From: Siphonodentalium dalli
Lineage: Eukaryota; Mollusca; Scaphopoda; Gadilida; Siphonodentaliidae
Reading direction: 5' to 3'
Assembly: GCA_032622095.1 (NCBI GenBank)
Contig: CP136064.1
Location: 254,985,863 to 255,049,862 of the forward strand
Length of the DNA: 64,000 nt
The notes below the pieces were generated by a model. It was not told the DNA's origin and did not search any database. It saw only the letters and a list, made by a program, of their open reading frames with translations. This document shows, in pieces, positions 31,048-44,000 of the stretch. Each line of letters opens with the position of its first letter. The first letter of the stretch is position 1. The position numbers were made by a program, and so were the translations under genes.

Positions 31048-31788
31048 CCTGTGACAAATAGTTAGCTCTTTGCACCGCCCACGATCAATCTCTACCAACG
31101 GTGTCTCTTAGCGATAACATATCTCTGTCAAACTACCAATTAATTTTTCGTCTGCTATTAAATTAATGTAATACTTTCATAAAATGCGCGACACATAAAA
31201 CTTGTATCGTATAACACAGGTCCCCAGAACAAACATGTCCCTGCCCCCAATAGTACTTAATACTATAGAAAGATATCCAACTTGGCCCGGCCTAATTTGT
31301 TATCATTTTTACAAAGTCCACAATCAGGTTCAAAATACACAAATATAATTTGTGTTACATAAATCACTCATATATATGTAGAAAGATATTTTATTACTCT
31401 TCAATGTTATGTATCCCCTATAAATATTGGTTAAGAAAAACTCCGGTTATGAGCACATGTTTGACGCAAACCGGCTGTACAATTTCACTCGTTCGAGATG
31501 GTGTCCGCTAAACTGGATCAAATAGTCCGGTTTTAGCACCGACTTTCGATTCAAAAACACACTCAACGGTAAGTAGAATATTCATATTGCACACCACCGT
31601 CACTAAAGCACCAAAGGTTCTGCATATATCTTATTGAAGGAAATAAGACCATTCCTGGCTACTACAATGTAGACTATCAGGCGTTTTATGGGAGATAATC
31701 ACAACGCAATGGAGTGAATGGTTTAACACATACGTTGATTAAAATGGTTAATTCGTCCATTGAATTAAGATATTATATACAAGCAAAC
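31048..31788. other. Unassigned intergenic or intronic DNA
   Basis: No exon, RNA or repeat boundary was recognised. Confidence 0.35.
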
Positions 31789-33480
31789 ATGGGCTGGTAG
31801 GACCCCTCGTGCACCTCCCCCACTACTTGACTGCTTTGGTATTTCCGTGTACCCTAATATGTACTGGTCAGGAAAATGATGTTAACAGCAAACTTTTTGG
31901 GTCCTATTGTACCTACTGGGTCAGTTTTTTACTCGGTTACCATTTTTCCAGATTATGTTGTGGAGGGGGAAACTTACATCCCATATAGGTGATGTCATTT
32001 TGATTGTATTTGAACAGGTGATGTGTCATTTTCTGAGACAACCAGAATAGAACATTTAGTTGTCAGTTGATTAAGTAACATGTTTAATAACCAAGTGAGT
32101 CACAATTTGATACCTTTTCGGAACAGCAGAGAATACTGTTCGGGATATATGTGACAACTAAACTTTTTCACCAATTTGGTTGCCATTTTGCAAGCCAGCT
32201 TAAGTCATTTGGTCCAAATACACATCAGTGTGACACATGTAAGACAGATCAAAACAATAAACACCTTTGCTACCAAAGATAGTTCCATTTTACTTGAAAA
32301 CAATGGTCCAAACTGAAATGTAAATTTTTGCTGAGTTTGATGTAAAGATTGAGAAAAATCCAATATTTCTGGTAATGTCAGCGGTTATATAGTAACAATT
32401 AAACAAGACGCATCATCAATGTTAGTATTCAGTGTATTGAAGGCATATTATTTTATTCATCAACCATATCTTGTAACCGATTGCAGTGCACACTAGGTCA
32501 ATATCTACCATTTTCATAATTTGGCTGCTATTTTGGCGGTCATTTTGATCTAAAGTGACAAGTGGTTCCATTTAGTTGGACTATTCCTCACTTAAATTGC
32601 ACAGTTCAGCTCAGTTCTTGTTTAAATTTAACTAGAATCCCATGGTTATTATTGGTGAAATTTATACCGCATTCTGTATACTCAATTTTTTAGGGATCGG
32701 AAGGTGCTGGGGCCGACATAATGACATATATATCATTGCTCCAGTGATCAGTTAACATGAAAAATATAAAAAGTCGAAATTTTCAACCAGTTCCAAACAG
32801 TAGAAACTAATTTAGAAGATATTAGTGAAAACTAGTTATATTTTCCACTTCCGGCGGCCATTTTGGTGGCCATATTAGACGTGGAGTTCCAGTTTTGCAC
32901 TGAAAGGTAGCATTATGTCTTAGCTTCACAATAATATAGACATTTGAATACATTTGTCAAGATTTTCTCTTAATAATTTTCATCAACGGACTTATATAGT
33001 GTCTCGTCTTTAAAAAACGGCGACCATGTTGGACGCCATCTTGTCTCGTGTGTACACGGCCACTTTTTGTTTTCGTTTTAACATTTCTTACAAATTGAGG
33101 GACATAATAAGGAAGACAATGAGTGGGTTGAAGTTAAGTAATGTGATCGGGGTGCGGGGGTCCCATATCATATCCCATACTATTATATTTGTATTTTCAT
33201 CGCCGTTGAGTGTCCTTTTGACCTCTAGTGACGTCATCAATGAAATCACCTGTTAAAATCCAATCACCATGGCATCACTACATTGAAATATCAGTTTCCC
33301 CCACCCCATCATAATCTGAAAAAAATGGTAACCGAGTATGGCTAAACTGTGACCCAGTATGTACAATGGGACACAACACATTTGCTGTTAACATAATTTG
33401 TCCTGACCAGTACATATTAGGATACATGAAAATACAAAAGAGGTTAAGTAGTGGGGGCACGAGGGGTCCTACAAGCCCAT
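31789..33480. mobile_element. 1.7-kb element with about 250-bp inverted repeats
   Basis: The left arm (31789 to about 32035) and right arm (about 33230-33480) are inverted copies with roughly 80% match by eye. Shared blocks include GACCCCTCGTGC, CCTAATATGTACTGGTCAGG, GTTAACAGCAAA, CTCGGTTACCATTTTT and AACAGGTGAT. The outer ends are ATGGGCT and AGCCCAT. The middle carries several (G)CCATTTTGG-type motifs. No transposase frame and no clear target duplication were seen. Confidence 0.7.
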
Positions 33481-33925
33481 GGACTATCTACCATCTAACT
33501 CCATCGGTTCCTGCGAGAAAATAAATATTTGTCATTTTATACTTTAGTTTTTGGGTAGCCATTTGCAAAACTTTTTTTTAAAGAAAAATTCACCATAAAA
33601 CAACATACTGTCTGAAAAGATTAATCAGTTTTAAGTGTTTATATCTGCAAATTTTTGCAAACTTGGTTGATAATATCGATGTTTATTACTTGAAACCGCC
33701 TGGGAAAGTCATTATTTTACAAGATGCGTAGGAAATATGTGTCCCACCTTTTCTTTCTAACATGATCCCACCTGATTCGACATATTCTGGATATAATCAC
33801 AGGCGCGTAAGTACTAGTAGAGGCTCGTATGTACTCCCGTGTGTAATAAATAGCGACTATGTTGCTGATATTGCTTGACACATTAGGCATTAGAAAATAA
33901 TTGTTAGACACCTGACGGTCCCGAC
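33481..33925. other. Unassigned DNA
   Basis: Short AT-rich stretch without recognised content. Confidence 0.35.
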
Positions 33926-35240
33926 TGAGATGGCCGCCATGCAAAATTTCAGAATATGCACAATCAGTTTGATTAATAGCCAGTAGTGAATTTCTGACAG
34001 AAAATTTAATATCTCTCTATTGTTGTGATAATAATACATGTACATCATGCTTCCCGTCGACAGAAAATGTGGACCTCATAAATAAAGATGGCCGCCAAAA
34101 TGGCGACCGGAAGTTTTTAAATTGATGATTTTCACATTTTCCTCTTTAACATTAACGGATATTTAAAATCGGTGGCTAATAGCTGCCTAAATTTGAATAT
34201 ATCTTAATATCCAACCATTTCGACAACATAATATGTCCTACTTTGGTTCATATTCATATTTCTATAAAAAGTTACCAAAATTACAGATAAGTGTTAAACA
34301 GAAAATAGCTGAATTTGATGAAAAGAATGAAAACTCATCTTAAATATGTCGATTTCCATTTAATTACACTCAAAATAGTGCACATTCGTTCAAGATGGCG
34401 TCCAAGATGGCTGCCAAAATGGTGAAATCACCAAAATGTTTCAAATTTGCATTGATATCACCCCTAAGTTGAGGCGTTATGAATATATGTGAATACGTTT
34501 GCTCCCTGTTAGCAGAAGACCATGGATTTATGGTATAATTCGTAAATTTTGTGAACTATGACTTTTTTTTCCAGAGCATTCTACATAATGATACAACGAA
34601 AAATAGTTAAAGTTATCACCATGGCAACCATAAACCAATGCCTTGTGCGCACTGAGTCAGGAAGGAGATTTCACACAGAAACAGGAACATATTTTTATCA
34701 GTTATAATATTGCATTAAGCTTCATCTTGGAAGAACAAAACTGATCGAAAGACCAAGATGGTTGCCAAAATGGTGACCGAAATTTTGAAACTTTATGAAT
34801 TGTCACACATGCCCTTACATAATGTTCGGTTATTTGTAAAAAAAACAAATTGTGGAAAGTAGGGCTGATCCTTACTATCAGCCATGTCACCTAATTATAT
34901 GTTGTAATATGGGTATAATTCATGACAATATTTTGCAAAAAAACAAAACAATTTAACAAACGTGCTATGTAATTTCACAAAAACTTGCTTCTCGTGGTTT
35001 CAGATTAATGTTTTTTAGAATTGGGCAGAATTTTATTTTTTAAAGTGTGTATAGTTTTATATATGGTTATTGTCAATCGCGTACACTTGAACTTGATCAA
35101 TTTCATCAAAGATGGTCGCCAAAATGGCCACCAAAACTCACAATTATAAAATTGACAAATATTCACCTATATCGCTTCTCAAATTTACTTTATTCGTTGT
35201 CTATTCTTGATGAATATCTGGCCATGTTGACTTAGTCCGG
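33926..35240 (+). repeat. Degenerate tandem series with GATGGCCGCCAAAATGG core
   Basis: Cores at about 33930, 34088, 34393, 34757 and 35111 read GATGGCCGCC, AAGATGGCCGCCAAAATGGC and variants such as AGATGGTCGCCAAAATGG. Spacings are about 158, 305, 364 and 354. The same core appears in opposite orientation upstream at about 32165, 32524, 32856 and 33017, and again near 37145 and 37300. Each core is followed by a diverged A/T-rich block. The AAGATGGC core resembles YY1-type binding sites. Confidence 0.6.
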
Positions 35241-37980
35241 CCACCATAATTTACAATATCCAGGATAAATAATACAACTCTGTATTTCTATCATATAAAA
35301 TATATATTATTTTTAATATATAATTGCTCAACTCAGAAATACTGGAGCCACACATGCATTATATGGTGTAGTGCAGAGCATTCGAACCGTCTTTCATATT
35401 TCTTTATGAGACAATTGCGTCTAATAAGATAGTTAAGTTATTGCTTTTTAGATATATGTGTGTTTCATCAACCCAAATTCGTTTGAATAATAGAGACAAT
35501 GTCACACTCCTGGGACAGCTGTCAGCACACATGCAATACTCTTGTTAATTCGTGCAAGAGATGGTCGCATTGTTGATAGTCTATCTCCAATCAACTCGCC
35601 CCAGCAACTACAGTTAACTTACAAACACACTCCACAAGCTAACAGTTCAGCTCACCAGAAAACTATCCGACTGTATATCAGAGATCTGCGATAGCACGTT
35701 CGCTTCGGTTGTTGGCGAGTATGGCAAATTATAATAAAGATTTATTATATAAATTCCAATGCTGCCCTGACTTCATGTGAGATATAGTGCAGATTATCTG
35801 AACTGTGGTCAAACAGAACGGTGCACAAAACATCGTTGATGATAGTCAGTTTATATTAGAAAATAAGGAAAACATCAATATGTGGCAAAAGTTTCTCATT
35901 AACCTTGTCACTTGCAGAATGTGACAATAACGTCTCGTCTGCTTCTTCGGCTAACATCCTATCGTCGTTAAAAGCGCAATTTATTTGCCGAGTTCCTGGA
36001 TATGTACTTATAAAATAACTCACCGAAACACCTCAAGCTAATATTTATTCCATGTCATATGATGGGTCATCGCAGCAACTTGACGTAATGACCGCAGTCA
36101 TCAAGACCATGGAGCGTTTATTAAGAGTTCTTACAAACCATTCACACGGGGAATTTCGTTAGCATTATGCAACACTAGTTCGTCCACAGAACATACATAT
36201 GTTAGAATCACAGAAACCACACAATCTCGTATGTGATCCTTCAGTTGTCCATCGAAAACACATAGTTTACATAATAGTCTGGTCCGACAAGAATGCCAAG
36301 ATAGAAGCGTTGTGAATATAGATACTGCGAAAAAAAGAGGAAGTATTAGACGAAATAGTTATGCTTGAATTGAGATACTATTGTCGACTATTCGCTCTTT
36401 GTACGGTCCATTATGCCCCTGGTGTACTCGCTCAGTGCATTATATATAAACTATAGATGGTATTCAAGGCCGAGCAATTATAAATTGTCTCAGTTTCGCA
36501 AACGTGTACTGTGTGTTGTCACACATGTATATTGATGTCACCGACGAATTCCACAAAGATCAGCTCCTATTATATGTGGCCGTAGTATACAATAAGTGTA
36601 CAGTATGTCAACACGAAAGCGTCTATATGCCTTTTATGCTGAAACTTGTTTTTGGATATTGCATTGTTTGATGCCATTCTAAATTTCGGTAGAATACACT
36701 TAGCATGATGGCCAATATTTTGGGAATACAGAAGACAAGGGAACGCTTACCCATCCGCAATGATGCGTTACCACTTGTGAAGTTATTATAAAATATTGCT
36801 CAATACCGACAGCCTTAATGTTGAGTTAGGATTTTTCACTCCTGTCACCCGATGTTCATATTAAGATGGGGCAATCAGCATAAATTCCGTTTTGGATATT
36901 TCCAAACAGGTCAGCATCATATTAGTTTATATAAAATTTCTTAGTTTATATGCTTTCATGCTCTTGAAATGTCGGGTATAGACAGCTATTGTTATACATA
37001 TTCATATTTTATCAGAATTACAGGGTCTGTTGCCAACATGCAACAAACATGTTTACCAGTTGTTGCGGAAACACGTCATGGGCGTTATCTATGAAACATT
37101 AGAAAATTTTGATGATTTCTCCATCCTGCTAACCACCGTAGTCGCCATTTTGAATGTATATGAATATGCATAATAATATGTATATCCAACATGTTATGCT
37201 TACCGAATGGTCAGATATTAGAATTTATTCAAAATAAGGTTGTTAATTGCCACTAATTTCCAACAGTTGTGAAAAATCACACATTTGTTTAGAATTTCGG
37301 TCACCGTTTTGGGAGCCAGCTTTGATTTTGACGTCCAAATTGCTCTGTCAAGAGGAAATGTGATGCAATGGTACTACTAATGTAGTAACATGATAATTTT
37401 CCTACCAAAAGTTTCCTTCCTGACTCAATGCCCACTCTGAATGAGATGTTTGTTCATGGCTGCGCAATTTGATGATTTTATCTCATTCTGTGTGGTTTCA
37501 TTCTCGTTAAAGACACGGGCGGCGCTCGTTGCAGAAATTTTCATATTTGTTCAAATCGCCATCAACAGAAGGAATATTAAAAAATGTATAGTTTTGTTCC
37601 TATGCCAAACATAATCAGCGCGTAAATAGTACATTGTCGTCAAGACGTACTAGTACGATGGTGTACTTAAACAAGAACCTGCTCGTGTTACAGAAGTTGT
37701 GCTTCTGTTTACAGCGCAATTCTATTGGTTGATCACACAAAAATGATATGAACGCTATTTATTATTTCCATATCAGGAAAACAGTAACAAACTAGAGGTC
37801 AGATTCCATGGAATCAGATATACTTCCATGGTATACCATCCCATCCCATGTGAGTGCTATGCGTATATGTGTGTTCCTCTTCATGCGACAACGTATTGGT
37901 GTCTTATGATCTGATGGTGCACTTGCATTAACATTTCTAAATTTTATATATATTTTGGGACTTCTGTCTGTTTGGTTGTC
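35241..37980. other. Unassigned DNA with a few isolated repeat cores
   Basis: Minus-strand reading for a missing receptor exon was inconclusive. GCCATTTTG-type cores occur near 37145 and 37300. No other gene or RNA was recognised. Confidence 0.35.
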
Positions 37981-38341
37981 TGTTAGCTATGACCGGGAAA
38001 ACTGCTGGACGGATTTGGACAAAATTTGATAAATATGGGTACTTTTGTCCAGGGAGTGTTTTGGACGGGTCATATCGTGACCGCGACATGACGTTGACCT
38101 TCAAAAATGTCAATCCAAGGTCAAATCTGGTAAAACAGACGGATTTCAACCAAATTTGGTGCCTAGGAGTACTTTTGTCCGGGGAGTCTTTTGGGTGGGT
38201 CAAATCGTGACCCCGACCTGACATTGGCCTTCGAAATGGTCAGTTCAAGGTAAAATCGAGTAAAGCGAACGGATTTCGACGAAATTTGATACCTAGGGAA
38301 ACTTTTGTCCGGGGAGTGTTTTGGACAGGTCAAATCGTGAC
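37981..38341 (+). repeat. 130-bp tandem repeat, about 2.7 copies
   Basis: ACTTTTGTCC followed by an AGGGAGTG/CGGGGAGT segment starts at 38041, 38171 and 38301, an exact 130-base period. Each copy contains a GGTCA-ATCGTGAC segment and an ACGGATTTCGACGAAATTTG-like segment. Overlapping frames on both strands are by-products. Confidence 0.85.
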
Positions 38342-38345
38342 AATA

Positions 38346-39200
38346 GGTTACTTTTATAGTAGAGCGGGCATACCTATATAGTATATCGGTGAGCATGTTC
38401 ATGCATTTGCCTTGCTTCTTGACAAGTCCGTTTGAATTTGCGTCATGAAGAGAGGGTTTGATTTTCAGTAATATATATCACCCGTTACAACATTATACAC
38501 TACCAGCGTTAAACCGTCAAATCTAAATCTTTAAAAAGCGTACTAATCTTGCGTTTAGATACTACTTATCACATCCACTCGTCGAAAAGTTTTTATCTCA
38601 ATATCTGATTTTCGGAGTAATTTTTCCCATTTGATCTTCGGTGGAATTTGCCAAATCTGAACCCAACCGACAAAAACACTCCCTTGAGCAGGTTGCGTTT
38701 ATAGTAGAGCGGTCAAATTTTGTAGGCGTGCCTACATTATACCGGCTTACATGCTCCTGCGTGAAAGTCGCTCCTACATTAGCCCGTTTGGATTTGGGGC
38801 TAAAAATCGGCTAGTGATAGACTACACACGTATACATATTTATGATATATAGCGTTGTCACGAGTAAACCGTTCCATCTGAAAATTAGAAAATTGTGCTC
38901 TAGATGCGCGTGAACACTAGCCATCAGATGTACTCGTCAAAAAAAATTATATCGATGTTTGAATTTTCCCCCCTTTGCAATTTTCGTGGAATTTTCCTAA
39001 AGTCTCAAACCACCCTGACACGCATTCTCCATTGGGCATGTTACATTTATAGTATAGCCGTCAAACTTCCGGCACGTACATAAAGTATGTCAACGTACTT
39101 GCTACGACATTATCTTGCTCTTTAATCAGCCGGTTTGGATTTGGCGGGAAAATAGTTGCAATATTTCCGTACACCGTAACGCGGAAAGTCCTGGTTAAAA
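38346..39200 (+). repeat. 346-bp diverged tandem repeat, about 2.5 copies
   Basis: GGTTACTTTTATAGTAGAGC (38346), GGTTGCGTTTATAGTAGAGC (38691) and TGTTACATTTATAGTATAGC (39039) head successive units with periods 345 and 348. Each continues through a CGTTTGGATTTGG-like segment. Similarity between units is only moderate, so this is an old array compared with the next one. Confidence 0.8.
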
Positions 39201-39281
39201 ACATTTTTAAGCGATATATTCGTGTCCTAATCTCTAGTCCAATTCGGAATATGCAATAAAATTTTTAGAGCTCTGTACTTA

Positions 39282-39312
39282 TAAAAAAAAAAACAAAAAA
39301 AAAAAAAAAAAA
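39282..39312 (+). repeat. A-rich tract at the satellite border
   Basis: An almost pure A run, interrupted by one C, ends 39 bases before the first satellite unit. Confidence 0.9.
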
Positions 39313-39351
39313 CCTCGGTTTATTCATACTGGTGTATAGTGTGCGCCTATT

Positions 39352-41081
39352 TATGGGCGGTAACTCTTCAGGGAAAGCGCGGACACAAGTTTTTATGCCC
39401 GTGGGCAGTAGTGCATATCGAGATGTGCATACGGTCTAATTTTCGATGTTCTGCTTCTTATAATTTCCGAGATAATAAAATGACATTTTTTCAAATAAAG
39501 GGAGATAACTCATCGATGAAAGCGCGGACAAAATCGTTATGGGCCATAGGCATAGAACTCATGTACCCCAACCTACTTACCAAGTTTTAGTGTCCTACTT
39601 CTTATACTTTTCGAGTAATAGTGATTACAAAAGTGTCAAGTATAATAATAATAATAACAATGAAAAATAATCGCAAAAGGGCCATAACTCCGCCAAGAAA
39701 CATTGAGCGGAAATCCGGATACCATTATATCTAGTAAACCTTCGATGCCTACATTCACTAGAGATTTCGCGTTCCTACTGCAATCAGTTTCTGAGTATTT
39801 CGAAATAAACGGAAAACGACCTCAGTAGAAAAACAATATACTTCCTTGGTTACACCATGGAAGTATAATAATAGGGCAAATCATGAGCTCAATAAATCGC
39901 ATTTAAGGGACGGAAAATATAAAGTAGGATGATTATATCTTTCCCTTAACATGTGTGGGTTGATCTCAAGTGTTTGGAAGTGACCCCACCCCTGCCTCGA
40001 AATTGGGTGACGAGATTGGGAAATAGTCAAACCCGACCCAAAATGCGATTTTTGAGAGCCCGTAACTCCGTTATTTTCCAATTGATTTGAAATTGTTTTG
40101 AGTATTGTGATCAGCTAGTTACATTGATTATTTGTTATAAATTTTGTCTGATTCAGAGACGAATAACATTTTGTTTATTGGAATGAATATGGGCCCACAT
40201 TCAAAGTTTGAGGGCCCAAATCTCCGCCATTTTTTAACGGATTTACAATCTGTTTTCAGTTTTATGATCAACGTGTATGGTAGATGTTATATATCAAGTT
40301 TCATATGATTCGGAGACGAAATAAATTTTGGTACCCCGGACCACTCCTCCCCTGACCCACAACACTGAACCGACACTGGCAAAATTTGGCTCATCGCGTG
40401 CTCTCTTCAGACCGCACGCTTTGGCGTATCAGATGACATCCAAAGTTTGACATATTCGGAGGAGATGTGATCACAAGCATATGGGGCCATATTTGCATTG
40501 TTTGAAGGCCCACAACTCTGTCATTTTTCAATGGATTTTCGAAATTCTTTCAGTTTCTAGATCGGTTGGCGGTATGGATGTTATATTCCAAGTTTCATCC
40601 GATTCGGAGAAGAATAAAAAATTGGTACCCCGGACCACCCCTCCCCTGACCCACAACACTGAACCGACACTGGCAAAAGTTGGCCCATCGCGTGCTCTCT
40701 TCAGACCGCACGCATTGGCGTATCAGATGACATCCAAAGTTCTACATCTTCGGAGGAGATGTGCGCACAAGCACATGGGACCAAATTGCAAACTTTGAGG
40801 GCCCGTAACTCTTGCATTTCTTCTCGGATTACAAAAATCCTTTCCGGTATGGGTTTGTTTTCGTTCAGGGAATCTACATACTTAAATAGATGAATGTCTA
40901 ATAATAAAAAAAATTGCGAAAATTTTGCCCCCACCCCAGTGTAAAAATATATGGCCAACCCTGTCAAATTTTCTTCTTCGGACTAAGCTGACAACGGTCA
41001 ACACGACTACAAAAACCAAATACAGTTATCTGGAATGATACGGGAGGACAACAGAGTACAATAAAATAGAGGTTTGCCAAC
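39352..41081 (+). repeat. First satellite unit: internal anatomy
   Basis: The unit holds seven blocks headed by variants of GGGCCCGTAACTCC: GGGCGGTAACTC (39355), GGGAGATAACTC (39500), GGGCCATAACTCC (39679), GAGCCCGTAACTCC (40056), GGGCCCAAATCTCC (40212), AGGCCCACAACTCT (40506) and GGGCCCGTAACTCT (40799). The first two are each followed by GAAAGCGCGGACA. Blocks 4-7 share segments such as AAGTTTCAT-GATTCGGAGA. Each repeat unit is therefore a fossil tandem array of a shorter ancestor. A TAATAATAATAATAACAATG microsatellite lies at about 39642. Confidence 0.9.
40330..40917 (+). repeat. 294-bp internal duplication inside each satellite unit
   Basis: GGTACCCCGGACCAC begins at 40330 and again at 40624. 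Both continue through CTGACCCACAACACTGAACC, GCGTGCTCTCTTCAGACCGC and TTCGGAGGAGATGTG. The two halves are roughly 85-90% alike by eye, then drift apart after the next TAACTC-type head. The same duplication is present in every unit, so it predates amplification. Confidence 0.9.
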
Positions 41082-44000
41082 TATGGGCGGTAACTCTTTA
41101 GGGAAAGCGCGGACACAAGTTTTTATGCCCGTGGGCAGTAGTGCATATCGAGATGTGCATACGGTCTAATTTTCGATGTTCTGCTTCTTATAATTTCCGA
41201 GATAATAAAATGACATTTTTTCAAATAAAGGGAGATAACTCATCGATGAAAGCGCGGACAAAATCGTTATGGGCCATAGGCATAGAACTCATGTACCCCA
41301 ACCTACTTACCAAGTTTTAGTGTCCTACTTCTTATACTTTTCGAGTAATAGTGATTACAAAAGTGTCAAGTATAATAATAATAATAACAATGAAAAATAA
41401 TCGCAAAAGGGCCATAACTCCGCCAAGAAACATTGAGCGGAAATCCGGATACCATTATATCTAGTAAACCTTCGATGCCTACATTCACTAGAGATTTCGC
41501 GTTCCTACTGCAATCAGTTTCTGAGTATTTCGAAATAAACGGAAAACGACCTCAGTAGAAAAACAATATACTTCCTTGGTTACACCATGGAAGTATAATA
41601 ATAGGGCAAATCATGAGCTCAATAAATCGCATTTAAGGGACGGAAAATATAAAGTAGGATGATTATATCTTTCCCTTAACATGTGTGGGTTGATCTCAAG
41701 TGTTTGGAAGTGACCCCACCCCTGCCTCGAAATTGGGTGACGAGATTGGGAAATAGTCAAACCCGACCCAAAATGCGATTTTTGAGAGCCCGTAACTCCG
41801 TTATTTTCCAATTGATTTGAAATTGTTTTGAGTATTGTGATCAGCTAGTTACATTGATTATTTGTTATAAATTTTGTCTGATTCAGAGACGAATAACATT
41901 TTGTTTATTGGAATGAATATGGGCCCACATTCAAAGTTTGAGGGCCCAAATCTCCGCCATTTTTTAACGGATTTACAATCTGTTTTCAGTTTTATGATCA
42001 ACGTGTATGGTAGATGTTATATATCAAGTTTCATATGATTCGGAGACGAAATAAATTTTGGTACCCCGGACCACTCCTCCCCTGACCCACAACACTGAAC
42101 CGACACTGGCAAAATTTGGCTCATCGCGTGCTCTCTTCAGACCGCACGCTTTGGCGTATCAGATGACATCCAAAGTTTGACATATTCGGAGGAGATGTGA
42201 TCACAAGCATATGGGGCCATATTTGCATTGTTTGAAGGCCCACAACTCTGTCATTTTTCAATGGATTTTCGAAATTCTTTCAGTTTCTAGATCGGTTGGC
42301 GGTATGGATGTTATATTCCAAGTTTCATCCGATTCGGAGAAGAATAAAAAATTGGTACCCCGGACCACCCCTCCCCTGACCCACAACACTGAACCGACAC
42401 TGGCAAAAGTTGGCCCATCGCGTGCTCTCTTCAGACCGCACGCATTGGCGTATCAGATGACATCCAAAGTTCTACATCTTCGGAGGAGATGTGCGCACAA
42501 GCACATGGGACCAAATTGCAAACTTTGAGGGCCCGTAACTCTTGCATTTCTTCTCGGATTACAAAAATCCTTTCCGGTATGGGTTTGTTTTCGTTCAGGG
42601 AATCTACATACTTAAATAGATGAATGTCTAATAATAAAAAAAATTGCGAAAATTTTGCCCCCACCCCAGTGTAAAAATATATGGCCAACCCTGTCAAATT
42701 TTCTTCTTCGGACTAAGCTGACAACGGTCAACACGACTACAAAAACCAAATACAGTTATCTGGAATGATACGGGAGGACAACAGAGTACAATAAAATAGA
42801 GGTTTGCCAACTATGGGCGGTAACTCTTTAGGGAAAGCGCGGACACAAGTTTTTATGCCCGTGGGCAGTAGTGCATATCGAGATGTGCATACGGTCTAAT
42901 TTTCGATGTTCTGCTTCTTATAATTTCCGAGATAATAAAATGACATTTTTTCAAATAAAGGGAGATAACTCATCGATGAAAGCGCGGACAAAATCGTTAT
43001 GGGCCATAGGCATAGAACTCATGTACCCCAACCTACTTACCAAGTTTTAGTGTCCTACTTCTTATACTTTTCGAGTAATAGTGATTACAAAAGTGTCAAG
43101 TATAATAATAATAATAACAATGAAAAATAATCGCAAAAGGGCCATAACTCCGCCAAGAAACATTGAGCGGAAATCCGGATACCATTATATCTAGTAAACC
43201 TTCGATGCCTACATTCACTAGAGATTTCGCGTTCCTACTGCAATCAGTTTCTGAGTATTTCGAAATAAACGGAAAACGACCTCAGTAGAAAAACAATATA
43301 CTTCCTTGGTTACACCATGGAAGTATAATAATAGGGCAAATCATGAGCTCAATAAATCGCATTTAAGGGACGGAAAATATAAAGTAGGATGATTATATCT
43401 TTCCCTTAACATGTGTGGGTTGATCTCAAGTGTTTGGAAGTGACCCCACCCCTGCCTCGAAATTGGGTGACGAGATTGGGAAATAGTCAAACCCGACCCA
43501 AAATGCGATTTTTGAGAGCCCGTAACTCCGTTATTTTCCAATTGATTTGAAATTGTTTTGAGTATTGTGATCAGCTAGTTACATTGATTATTTGTTATAA
43601 ATTTTGTCTGATTCAGAGACGAATAACATTTTGTTTATTGGAATGAATATGGGCCCACATTCAAAGTTTGAGGGCCCAAATCTCCGCCATTTTTTAACGG
43701 ATTTACAATCTGTTTTCAGTTTTATGATCAACGTGTATGGTAGATGTTATATATCAAGTTTCATATGATTCGGAGACGAAATAAATTTTGGTACCCCGGA
43801 CCACTCCTCCCCTGACCCACAACACTGAACCGACACTGGCAAAATTTGGCTCATCGCGTGCTCTCTTCAGACCGCACGCTTTGGCGTATCAGATGACATC
43901 CAAAGTTTGACATATTCGGAGGAGATGTGATCACAAGCATATGGGGCCATATTTGCATTGTTTGAAGGCCCACAACTCTGTCATTTTTCAATGGATTTTC

